The position numbers and the translations under genes were made by a program. Shown piece after piece: positions 17,229 through 24,730 of a stretch of DNA of 64,000 nucleotides. Below the pieces are notes generated by a model. That model was not told the origin of the DNA, did not search any database, and saw only the letters and a list, made by a program, of their open reading frames with translations. Source of the DNA: Euzebyella saccharophila (lineage in GTDB: Bacteria > Bacteroidota > Bacteroidia > Flavobacteriales > Flavobacteriaceae); NCBI RefSeq assembly GCF_014855495.1, contig NZ_JACYFJ010000005.1, positions 1-64,000 of the forward strand, given 5' to 3'. Position 1 is the first letter of the stretch, and every line of letters begins with the position of its first letter.

Positions 17229-18633
17229 TCTTTTCTAAAAGTACAACATTTTCCACATGGTGTGTTTGTGGGAACATGTCTACCGGTTGCACTTTGGTAA
17301 CTTTGTATATCTCCTTCATCATTTCCAAATCCCTTGCCTGGGTAGCACTATTGCAACTAACATACACCACTTTATTGGGGGCGATGTTCAATATTTGCTG
17401 TACCACATCCTTGTGCATACCATCTCTTGGGGGATCGGTAATAATAACATCAGGAACGCCGTTTTGAGCTATAAACGACTCATTAAAAACGTTTTTCATA
17501 TCGCCCACAAAGAAATCTACATTTTCAATGTTATTTCTTACGGCATTGGCCTTGGCATCTGCAATTGCTTCTGGAACCGACTCTATTCCTACTACTTTTT
17601 TTGCCTTTTTAGAAACAAACTGTGCAATTGTCCCTGTTCCCGTATACAGGTCGTATACTAGTTCATTGCCCTCAAGGGCTGCAAAGTTCCGGGTAATTTT
17701 ATAAAGCTCGTATGCCTGTTCAGAATTGGTCTGGTAAAATGATTTGGCGTTGATCTTGAATTTAAGGCCCTCCATTTCCTCAAAAATATGGTCCCTACCC
17801 GAAAAACAGACTATCTCCTGATCGTAAATGGTATCGTTCTGTTTTTGGTTTACAACATAGAGTAGGGAAGTTATTTCTGGGAATGTTTCTTTTAAGTAGT
17901 CCAAGAGTAAGCTTCTTTTTTGTGCATCATCCTCAAAAAACTGAACCAATACCATAATTTCTCCAGTTGAAGAAGTACGGATCATAAGTGTTCTTAGCAA
18001 ACCATGTTGGTTTCTTGGGTTGAAAAATTTCAACCCGTGTTCAACGGCAAAATTTCTGGTGGCCAAACGTATGGCATTGGAAGGATCCTGCTGCAGATGG
18101 CATTTTTTAATGTCCAAAATTTTATCCCACATCCCCGGTATATGAAACCCTAAGGCATTCTTGTCGTCAAATTCCTTTTCGGAATTAATTTCGTCCAATG
18201 TCAACCATCTACTGTCCGAAAATGAAAATTCCATTTTGTTCCTATAGAAATATGTTTTTTTGGAACCCAGAATAGGAGTAGTTTCGGGCAATTCTAAATG
18301 TCCAATTCTTCTAAGGTTGTTCTCAACCTCCTTTTGTTTATAGAACAATTGGTGCTCATAGCCCATATCCTGCCATTTGCATCCTCCACAAACCCCAAAA
18401 TGCTGGCATTGTGGTTCGGTCCTTTTGTTTGAAAAGGAATGGAATTTGGTAGCCACACCCTCAAAATAGGCCTTTCTCTTCTTAGTGGTCTGTACATCTA
18501 CAACATCACCGGGTACGGTATTGGTCAGGAAAATAACCCGCCCATCCGGGGCCTTGCCCACCGTTTTGCCTTTGGCACCGGCATCAATGACCTCTACATT
18601 CTCAAAAACCTTTCGCCTTCTGTTCTTTCGCAT
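17212..18633 (-). CDS. rlmD: 23S rRNA (uracil(1939)-C(5))-methyltransferase RlmD
   Basis: The enzyme methylates a uridine of 23S rRNA with SAM. It has an N-terminal TRAM-like domain, the 4Fe-4S cluster motif C-x5-C-x2-C (PQCQHFGVCGGCKWQ) with a fourth Cys in IKKCHLQ, the SAM region VYDLYTGTGTIAQF, the DPPRDGMH motif and the catalytic Cys in VYVSCNSATQARDL. The reading frame is open to 18660, but the start at 18633 (MRKNRRRKVFENVEV) fits the family better. It is the first gene of an operon with the DUF6452 and DUF6048 genes. Confidence 0.93.
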   Translation of the reverse strand: MRKNRRRKVFENVEVIDAGAKGKTVGKAPDGRVIFLTNTVPGDVVDVQTTKKRKAYFEGVATKFHSFSNKRTEPQCQHFGVCGGCKWQDMGYEHQLFYKQKEVENNLRRIGHLELPETTPILGSKKTYFYRNKMEFSFSDSRWLTLDEINSEKEFDDKNALGFHIPGMWDKILDIKKCHLQQDPSNAIRLATRNFAVEHGLKFFNPRNQHGLLRTLMIRTSSTGEIMVLVQFFEDDAQKRSLLLDYLKETFPEITSLLYVVNQKQNDTIYDQEIVCFSGRDHIFEEMEGLKFKINAKSFYQTNSEQAYELYKITRNFAALEGNELVYDLYTGTGTIAQFVSKKAKKVVGIESVPEAIADAKANAVRNNIENVDFFVGDMKNVFNESFIAQNGVPDVIITDPPRDGMHKDVVQQILNIAPNKVVYVSCNSATQARDLEMMKEIYKVTKVQPVDMFPQTHHVENVVLLEKIAPNE

Positions 18634-18694
18634 GGCGTAAAAATAGAATGTTTCTGTCAATAGAAAGGGAGGTTTAAGAGATAATTAAAGTATT

Positions 18695-18889
18695 CAACTT
18701 TTAATCTAGGGAAGCAACACCTTCAACCTTAATTTTATAGGACTCTTCATCGATATTTTGTAATTTTACGGCTCTACAAGGATGATTTCTCTCCTACGCT
18801 GAATTTTCGTTTCGGCTCTTGCCGGTAAAATCGAAAGGATAAAGGTATAGAAGGAATTACTGAAGTTTTATTTAAAGTAATTTTTTATC
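18695..18889 (+). promoter_or_regulatory. Long leader with predicted hairpins upstream of rocD
   Basis: The gap before rocD holds two possible hairpins. One pairs AGGA (18779-18782) with TCCT (18792-18795). The stronger one pairs ATTTT (18803-18807) with AAAAT (18827-18831) and inside it CGGC (18813-18816) with GCCG (18821-18824) around a TCTT loop. No known riboswitch consensus was recognised. It may be a structured 5' leader or simply intergenic DNA. Confidence 0.3.
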
Positions 18890-20134
18890 ATGTCAGTTTT
18901 AGAAAAAATGACTTCTCAAGATGCAATAGCATTGGAAGACAAATACGGTGCGCACAATTACCATCCGCTACCTGTGGTACTAAGCAGGGGCGAAGGTGTT
19001 TATGTTTGGGATGTTGAAGGAAAAAGGTATTACGATTTTCTATCGGCTTATTCTGCAGTGAACCAAGGCCATTGCCATCCAAAAATTGTGGAGGCGATGA
19101 CCCAACAGGCCAAAACATTGACACTCACTTCTAGGGCCTTTTACAATGATATGTTGGGTACTTATGAGAAGTACGTGACTGAAACATTTGGTTTTGACAA
19201 GCTTTTGCCAATGAATACCGGTGCCGAAGCGGTTGAAACGGCTTTAAAAGTCTGTAGAAAATGGGCCTATGAAGAAAAGGGTATTCCTGAAAACGAGGCT
19301 AAAATTGTTGTATGTGAAAATAATTTTCACGGACGTACAACGACCATTATTTCTTTTAGTAACGATCCCGTAGCCCGAAAAAATTTTGGTCCCTATACTA
19401 CCGGATTTGTTAAAATAGCCTACGACAATCTAGAGGCGCTCGAGAAGACATTGAGTGAAAATGATAATATAGCTGGCTTTTTGGTAGAGCCTATTCAAGG
19501 GGAAGCGGGAGTCTATGTTCCGTCTGAAGGATATCTCACCAAAGCAAAAGCCTTGTGCGAAAAATATAATGTGCTATTTATTGCCGATGAGGTTCAGACG
19601 GGTATTGCCAGAACCGGAAAAATGTTGGCAGTAGATTATGAAAACGTTAAACCGGATATTTTGATCCTTGGCAAGGCACTCTCCGGTGGAGCGTATCCTG
19701 TTTCGGCGGTATTGGCGGATGATAGCATTATGGGTGTTATAAGGCCAGGCAACCACGGAAGCACCTTTGGGGGAAATCCCGTAGCTGCCGCTGTTGGTAT
19801 GGCGGCTCTAGAAGTTGTCAAGGAAGAACAACTGGCTCAAAACGCCCATAGCCTAGGGGAGCTTTTTAGGGAGAAAATGAACGAATTTATTGTAAACTGT
19901 TCTATTGTGACCAAAGTAAGGGGCAAGGGACTGTTGAATGCTATTCTGATCAATGATACCGAAGATAGTTCCACCGCTTGGGATATTTGTATGGCGCTAA
20001 AAGAAAATGGACTTCTAGCGAAACCGACGCACGGTAACATCATTAGGTTTGCGCCTCCTTTGGTAATGAATGAGGAACAATTGCTGGAGTGCGTTAGTAT
20101 AATTACATCCACTTTAAAAGAGTTTGACAACTAA
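18890..20134 (+). CDS. rocD: Ornithine--oxo-acid transaminase
   Basis: The 414-aa enzyme converts ornithine and a 2-oxo acid to glutamate-5-semialdehyde and an amino acid in arginine and proline metabolism, using PLP. It is a class III aminotransferase of full length: early [31 protein letters not shown] at about 105-116, [14 protein letters not shown] at about 231-244 and the PLP Lys in [12 protein letters not shown] at about 262. The YGAHNY motif near the N terminus is typical of ornithine aminotransferases. It is a single gene closed by a strong terminator. Confidence 0.95.
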   Translation: MSVLEKMTSQDAIALEDKYGAHNYHPLPVVLSRGEGVYVWDVEGKRYYDFLSAYSAVNQGHCHPKIVEAMTQQAKTLTLTSRAFYNDMLGTYEKYVTETFGFDKLLPMNTGAEAVETALKVCRKWAYEEKGIPENEAKIVVCENNFHGRTTTIISFSNDPVARKNFGPYTTGFVKIAYDNLEALEKTLSENDNIAGFLVEPIQGEAGVYVPSEGYLTKAKALCEKYNVLFIADEVQTGIARTGKMLAVDYENVKPDILILGKALSGGAYPVSAVLADDSIMGVIRPGNHGSTFGGNPVAAAVGMAALEVVKEEQLAQNAHSLGELFREKMNEFIVNCSIVTKVRGKGLLNAILINDTEDSSTAWDICMALKENGLLAKPTHGNIIRFAPPLVMNEEQLLECVSIITSTLKEFDN

Positions 20135-20159
20135 TTTTAAAGTGTAGTGTAGTGGAAGT

Positions 20160-20195
20160 AAAAAGCCCGTTCCAACTATAGGAACGGGCTTTTTA
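20160..20195. terminator. Bidirectional terminator after rocD
   Basis: A perfect stem (AAAAAGCCCGTTCC at 20160-20173, GGAACGGGCTTTTT at 20181-20194) with a 7-base loop lies between the convergent rocD and CCC-motif protein genes. The A and T runs let it work in both directions. Confidence 0.92.
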
Positions 20196-20213
20196 TTGGA
20201 TAAGAATATGTCT

Positions 20214-20528
20214 TTAATCAAGTCCTACACCAAAACCATCTGTGGTAAAGAATGCTATTATGGCACCAAAGTACAAAATGGTAAAAAGTAAGAGTACAAT
20301 GGAAATACCTATACATATATAGGAAAGTGTTTTACCGGTTTTGGCATTTTCTATTCCCGTATAGAGATTAGGATTTTCGTCATATAGCTTTTGGGCACTT
20401 TTGGCACTATTAAGGCCAATTATACCAAAGATAAGGGCAAAAGGACCGCAGCATACAAAAGGTGCGATAACCCCTATAATGCCCATGGTTAAGGCCGTAC
20501 TGGCTCCGGGTAATTGTTGTTGGTTCAT
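20214..20528 (-). CDS. CCC-motif membrane protein
   Basis: The 104-aa protein has two membrane segments, the first with a Cys pair (APFVCCGPFALIFGIIGL), and a conserved linker (YDENPNLYTGIENAKTGKTL). It resembles the small CCC-motif / DUF4190-like proteins of Flavobacteriia and the gene directly upstream (20539), so the two are tandem paralogues. The gap between them is 10 bases. Function unknown. Confidence 0.78.
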   Translation of the reverse strand: MNQQQLPGASTALTMGIIGVIAPFVCCGPFALIFGIIGLNSAKSAQKLYDENPNLYTGIENAKTGKTLSYICIGISIVLLLFTILYFGAIIAFFTTDGFGVGLD

Positions 20529-20538
20529 ATCCTAATTG

Positions 20539-20874
20539 TTATTCTTCAATTCCCCATTGCTCCATCATTTCCTTGGTCTGCTCCATATAGGCTTCCCAAC
20601 CGCCCATTTGCATAATGGAGAAAACCGTCCAAACTAGGGAAAGAACTCCAAGAACTAATCCTATGATTGCAACAATTTTAGCAGTTTTTACTTGACTGTA
20701 GTTGGAATAGTTTTCCGGATTTTCTTGGTATAGCTTTTCATCTTTATTGGCCAGAAAGAAGGCAATCCCAGAGAGCACTATGCCACCTAAACCGGCGCTA
20801 AAACAGCAGCAGATATAAGATACGATTCCCAGAACAAGGGCTAAGGTAGCGTTAGGTAATTTTTGTTGTTCCAT
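20539..20874 (-). CDS. CCC-motif membrane protein
   Basis: The 111-aa protein has two membrane segments. The first contains the CCC motif (SYICCCFSAGLGGIVLSGI, about 18-36), and the linker (YQENPENYSNYSQVKTAKIV) mirrors that of the paralogue at 20214. The C terminus is acidic and soluble. It sits between the paralogue and a DUF2752 gene; all three small membrane proteins are probably one operon. Function unknown. Confidence 0.8.
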   Translation of the reverse strand: MEQQKLPNATLALVLGIVSYICCCFSAGLGGIVLSGIAFFLANKDEKLYQENPENYSNYSQVKTAKIVAIIGLVLGVLSLVWTVFSIMQMGGWEAYMEQTKEMMEQWGIEE

Positions 20875-20890
20875 ATTTTAAAGGTTTAGG

Positions 20891-21196
20891 TTATAAGAAT
20901 TTAAGTATGTAGCTGCCCAGTACCATTGCTACACTTATAATAGACAACAAAACAATGATTTTGTTACTAATGTTTATTTTGAAAAAGTTGTCAAGTATAA
21001 CCAGTGCAAATAATGGTATGAGGGCGAAAATAGCAGGGTACATTTCAAAAGCACCTGAAAAATCCCCTTTTAATAGAAAAGCCAAGGAACGTTGCAAACC
21101 GCAACCAGGGCAATCAAATCCCCATAATTGCTTGGTCAAACAAGGAAGCATATAATCTTCTATTCCCAGAAGAAAGGTGGTTAGTTGAAATTTCAA
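20891..21196 (-). CDS. DUF2752 family small membrane protein
   Basis: The 101-aa protein has the DUF2752 signature FDCPGCGLQRSLAFLLKGDF at about 28-47 and two following hydrophobic segments (FALIPLFALVILD, IIVLLSIISVAMVLGSYIL). The Cys pair in CPGCG is the hallmark of the family. It lies 16 bases upstream of two CCC-motif genes and appears to be the first gene of that unit. Internal Met16 is a possible alternative start. Function unknown. Confidence 0.82.
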   Translation of the reverse strand: MKFQLTTFLLGIEDYMLPCLTKQLWGFDCPGCGLQRSLAFLLKGDFSGAFEMYPAIFALIPLFALVILDNFFKINISNKIIVLLSIISVAMVLGSYILKFL

Positions 21197-21209
21197 AACT
21201 CAATCAATT

Positions 21210-21237
21210 TTGTTGAGGAAAATTACCATTATTTTTG
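21210..21237 (+). promoter_or_regulatory. Putative promoter of the Smr-domain gene
   Basis: A -7 element TATTTTTG (21230-21237, TAnnTTTG) lies 17 bp after a TTG (21210-21212) and 17 bp before the start codon at 21255. The match to the Bacteroidota consensus is good; the spacing is at the short end. Confidence 0.45.
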
Positions 21238-21254
21238 TGGATATAAAATAAAAC

Positions 21255-21800
21255 ATGACCGTTTTTAAAGTAGGGGATAGCGTAGAGGTATTGGATGATC
21301 TAATTTCAGGAAGGGTAATTAAAGTACGACCCACTGAAATCACCATTGAGACCGACGAAGGCTTTTTTCTTGATTTTGAACCTGCTGAACTCGTTATTGT
21401 GGAAAGCGGTGAAATAAGGGTAAGTAATTTTGAGGTCAGCCAGATGAAATCTCAAAAAGAACAACCTAAAAGAAAAAGATCAGCTTCCGTAAAACCAAAA
21501 AAAAGAAACGCTCCAAAAATGGAGGTGGATCTTCATATCAATCAATTGACCAAAAATACCAAAGGCCTCAGTAATTTTGATATGCTAAATATTCAAATGG
21601 ATGCGGCCAGAAGGCAGTTGGAGTTTGCCATTGGCAAGCGCATACAAAAAGTTATTTTTATTCACGGGGTTGGAGAAGGGGTTCTCAGGGAAGAACTTTA
21701 TTCCCTTTTTCGCAGGTATGACAATTTAAAATATTATGATGCGGATTATAGCCAATATGGCCTGGGGGCCACTGAAGTCTACATTTTTCAGAATGGGTAA
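21255..21800 (+). CDS. Smr/MutS2-type domain protein
   Basis: The 181-aa protein has an N-terminal small beta domain (FKVGDSVEVLDDLISGRVIKV), a basic linker rich in Lys and Arg (about 72-92), and a C-terminal Smr domain with VDLHINQL and the catalytic-type motif HGVGEGVLREEL at about 137-148. Stand-alone Smr proteins act as nucleases or in nucleic-acid rescue; the exact role is unknown here. The gene has its own likely promoter and converges with the next gene without any gap. Confidence 0.87.
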   Translation: MTVFKVGDSVEVLDDLISGRVIKVRPTEITIETDEGFFLDFEPAELVIVESGEIRVSNFEVSQMKSQKEQPKRKRSASVKPKKRNAPKMEVDLHINQLTKNTKGLSNFDMLNIQMDAARRQLEFAIGKRIQKVIFIHGVGEGVLREELYSLFRRYDNLKYYDADYSQYGLGATEVYIFQNG

Positions 21801-22811
21801 CTAATTTCCAAATGTGGTATAACTTCCCATTTCCACATTTTCGATCAGCGGTAGTTGAACGTCGTCCACATCATCCCCATTACCTTTTAGTTGCAGAATA
21901 AGACTGTCTACGGTAAAATTGTGTGTGTAGGTAATATTTCCGTTTTCGTCAGCCTCGCCGGCAAGCGTTTCTATTTTTAAGCTACCGCCAATGGAGTCAT
22001 AGTACCATGAATTGATATCTTCAGAAAGCTGCGTGGTTGAGCACGGCATATCCTCGGCTATTTCCACATCGGCAACCACATATCGCAATGCTCCAGCGGA
22101 TATATCCACGGATCTTGGGGTGTCTTCCGTAACGGTGTTGACCAACTGGTCAAAAGGAACATCAATGCTTAAAAACTCATCGTTTATGGTCTTGTACAAC
22201 CGTATGGTGCCTTCGCTCGGGTTTTCCAGACATTCCACATAGGAATCAATGTCGCTATAATTAGAAAAGGGCACTTCTAAACTTGCACTATTGGCAGTAC
22301 TTGTGGTGAAGGTTCCATAATTAAAAGAAGAAGTGTCCGTAATACTTTCGCCTTGGGCGTTTACCAGGGTAAGGCCAGTAATGGTAATCTGATGGCCATA
22401 GTTCTTCACATTTCTTGCGGCGGATAATATTTTTGTTTCAACGCCCAAGGTGCCGCCAGTGGCCGTATTTTCTTCCATGACCATGGGCTCAATGGGCGGA
22501 ATGTTGCTGCAAAAATAATCCGAAGAAACATCATCTGAAAACAAGCGGTAGGTTAAACTGGAAGATGAAGGTATTGCGCTTGTAATCGTGCCCGTTTCTG
22601 AAGTCTCGTTGGACAGCAGGCCTCCTTCCAAATCTAGAATCAGTGCTTCGTCTCCATCAATTTTAAAGAAAAATGTGGTTTCGGTGGCATCTTCTTCCTT
22701 TCCACAATTAGAAATACTAACGGAATCAAAATCAACTTGTTCTATTTGTAAATCGCCATCATCGCACGAAAAAAGTGCCAAAAGTAAACAGGAAAGCATG
22801 GTTTTCTTCAT
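21801..22811 (-). CDS. Hypothetical lipoprotein, beta-rich
   Basis: The 336-aa protein has a lipoprotein signal (LALFSC, Cys15). The mature part is rich in Ser, Thr, Asp and beta-strand-like segments (SGTITSAIPSSSSLTYRLFSDD, KTINDEFLSIDVPFDQLV), with no enzyme motif recognised. The C-terminal part (YTHNFTVDSLILQLKGNGDDV) suggests repeated immunoglobulin-like or beta-sandwich structure, but this is a guess. It is a single gene, convergent with the Smr gene and divergent from the cysteine desulfurase gene. Family not recognised. Confidence 0.7.
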   Translation of the reverse strand: MKKTMLSCLLLALFSCDDGDLQIEQVDFDSVSISNCGKEEDATETTFFFKIDGDEALILDLEGGLLSNETSETGTITSAIPSSSSLTYRLFSDDVSSDYFCSNIPPIEPMVMEENTATGGTLGVETKILSAARNVKNYGHQITITGLTLVNAQGESITDTSSFNYGTFTTSTANSASLEVPFSNYSDIDSYVECLENPSEGTIRLYKTINDEFLSIDVPFDQLVNTVTEDTPRSVDISAGALRYVVADVEIAEDMPCSTTQLSEDINSWYYDSIGGSLKIETLAGEADENGNITYTHNFTVDSLILQLKGNGDDVDDVQLPLIENVEMGSYTTFGN

Positions 22812-22922
22812 GGGCCAAATTTAAAGGAATTTAGGAACAAGTTTAAGGCCATTTAGGGAGAAATTAACTTTAATTACTCTAATTTTGCCCCCTTATTTCA
22901 TTAAAAGAACGCAGTACTTATT

Positions 22923-24071
22923 ATGGAAAAAGTGTATTTGGACAATGCGGCTACCACTCAGGTAAGAGACAATGTTATAACCAAAATGCAGGAGGCCTTG
23001 TCTCAAATGTATGGCAATCCCTCCTCAACACACAGTTTTGGCCGCTCTGCCAAGACCGCCATTGAAAGCGCTAGAAAAACAATTGCCAAATACTTAAACG
23101 CCCACCCTTCCGAAATTATTTTTACTTCTGGCGGAACTGAGGCGGATAATATGATCTTGCGCTGTGCTGTTAGGGATTTAGGTGTTAAAACCATAATTAC
23201 CACCAAGATTGAACACCATGCAGTTCTTCATACCGCGGAGGACCTGGAAAAGGAGGCCGGAATTAAATTGCAATTTGTTCGCCTTGATGCCGAGGGTAAC
23301 CCGGATTTAAATCATTTAGAAACACTTTTAGAGGCAGATGAATCCAAGAAACTGGTGAGCCTTATGCATGTGAACAATGAAATAGGAAACATTTTGCCCA
23401 TTGATGAGGTATGTGATTTGTGTCATAAGCACAATGCTTATTTTCATTCAGATACCGTGCAGAGCATTGGTCACTATCCTTGGGACGTGAAAAAGACGCC
23501 TGTAGATTTTATGACGGCCGCTGCGCATAAATTTCATGGACCAAAGGGTATAGGATTCGCGTTCATTAAAAGAAATTCCGGTTTAAAACCTATGATTTCT
23601 GGAGGAAGCCAAGAAAGAGGATTTAGAGCAGGAACGGAATCATTTCACAATATAGTGGGGCTTGAAGAAGCATTTACTTCTGCCTACGATTTATTGGAAG
23701 ATGAAATGGCCTATGTGCAAGATTTAAAGCAATATTTTATAGATCGGTTAAAGCAAGAAATACCAGGTGTTGCACTTAATGGGCTTTCAGGTGATATGGA
23801 AAAAAGCACCTATACCTTGGCCAATGTGCGTTTGCCCATAGACCCTCAAAAAGCGTTGATGCTATTATTTCATTTGGACATTAAAGGAATTGCATGTTCC
23901 AAAGGCAGTGCGTGCCAATCTGGTAGTGAAGGTGTATCTCATGTGTTGGCCGAAATTTTAAAAGAAGAAGACCTTAAAAAGCCTTCTATACGTTTTTCAT
24001 TTTCAAAATTCAACACCAAAGAAGAATTGGATTATACCGTGCAGGTATTAAAGTCCTTTGTGGAGAATTAA
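22923..24071 (+). CDS. Cysteine desulfurase (NifS/IscS family)
   Basis: The 382-aa PLP enzyme takes sulfur from cysteine to an active-site persulfide for Fe-S cluster or other sulfur transfer. Seen are VYLDNAATTQVRDNV at the start, FTSGGTEADNM at about 71-81, the His of EHHAVLHTAEDL at about 99, the PLP Lys in AAHKFHGPKGIGF at about 200-212 and the catalytic Cys in CSKGSACQSGSEGVSHV at about 325-341. A TAATTTTG at 22880 fits a -7 element. No isc or suf genes lie beside it, so its scaffold partner is unknown. Its stop codon overlaps that of the next, convergent gene. Confidence 0.93.
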   Translation: MEKVYLDNAATTQVRDNVITKMQEALSQMYGNPSSTHSFGRSAKTAIESARKTIAKYLNAHPSEIIFTSGGTEADNMILRCAVRDLGVKTIITTKIEHHAVLHTAEDLEKEAGIKLQFVRLDAEGNPDLNHLETLLEADESKKLVSLMHVNNEIGNILPIDEVCDLCHKHNAYFHSDTVQSIGHYPWDVKKTPVDFMTAAAHKFHGPKGIGFAFIKRNSGLKPMISGGSQERGFRAGTESFHNIVGLEEAFTSAYDLLEDEMAYVQDLKQYFIDRLKQEIPGVALNGLSGDMEKSTYTLANVRLPIDPQKALMLLFHLDIKGIACSKGSACQSGSEGVSHVLAEILKEEDLKKPSIRFSFSKFNTKEELDYTVQVLKSFVEN

Positions 24072-24727
24072 TTGGATTGCTTTCTATCCCTACGTTTTTC
24101 CCTGTCGTAAGGAAATTTACGCGCCGCCAGTTTCATCATACGGTCAATAAGATCGTTGGTGTTTTTGCCCGATTTTTTATTGATTTCCTTTTCGTACTTC
24201 CAAAGTAGTTTGCCACTATCCCCATCGCTTATTTTAACACCAATGCGCCCGTAATTGGCGCTTCCGGAGAAGTAATCCATAAAGTTAAAATCTGTGGACA
24301 CTCCGTTGGAAAGAAGTACGTTCAAATCTATGTTACCACTAATTACCCCATCAACTCCCAATATTTCGCTAAGCTGTTTAATGGTATAAACGTCAATATT
24401 CTTAAAGGAAATATCGTTCTGAGCCAAAATGGCGTTGGTGTTTTTTATATTCTGAAACTCTACGGAGAACTTCTTTTTCTTTTTTCGTTTGGAAAAGTAG
24501 GTTTCTAGGGCATTTTGTACCGCGTAACCTTCTTTTTCTTCCAAAGTCTTTAATTCCGTTTTGGAGATATCATCGGTTAGATCCAACTTGGTTAAAAAAG
24601 GTATAATTGCAAGGACTTGATGGTCATCACTTAGGTCATCAAATTTATTGCTTTCATAAATATTCTTTTGGGCATTGACAATACCCACGGTTATCATAAG
24701 AATGGTAAAAATCAGCTTCTTCATCAT
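24068..24727 (-). CDS. Secreted hypothetical protein, CsgG/curli-type penicillin-binding-activator-like
   Basis: The 219-aa protein has a signal peptide (cleavage after GIVNAQ). Its fold pattern (VLAIIPFLTKLDLTD, LSEILGVDGVISGNIDL, GVKISDGDSGKLLWKYEKEI, LIDRMMKLAARKFPY) recalls the periplasmic nucleotide-like binding fold of CsgG, LpoB and similar proteins. This is a pattern judgement, not a firm family call. It follows the TonB receptor gene by 3 bases and so may help it or be co-regulated. Its stop shares the TTAA with the convergent desulfurase stop. Confidence 0.68.
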   Translation of the reverse strand: MMKKLIFTILMITVGIVNAQKNIYESNKFDDLSDDHQVLAIIPFLTKLDLTDDISKTELKTLEEKEGYAVQNALETYFSKRKKKKKFSVEFQNIKNTNAILAQNDISFKNIDVYTIKQLSEILGVDGVISGNIDLNVLLSNGVSTDFNFMDYFSGSANYGRIGVKISDGDSGKLLWKYEKEINKKSGKNTNDLIDRMMKLAARKFPYDREKRRDRKQSN

Positions 24728-24730
24728 TAT

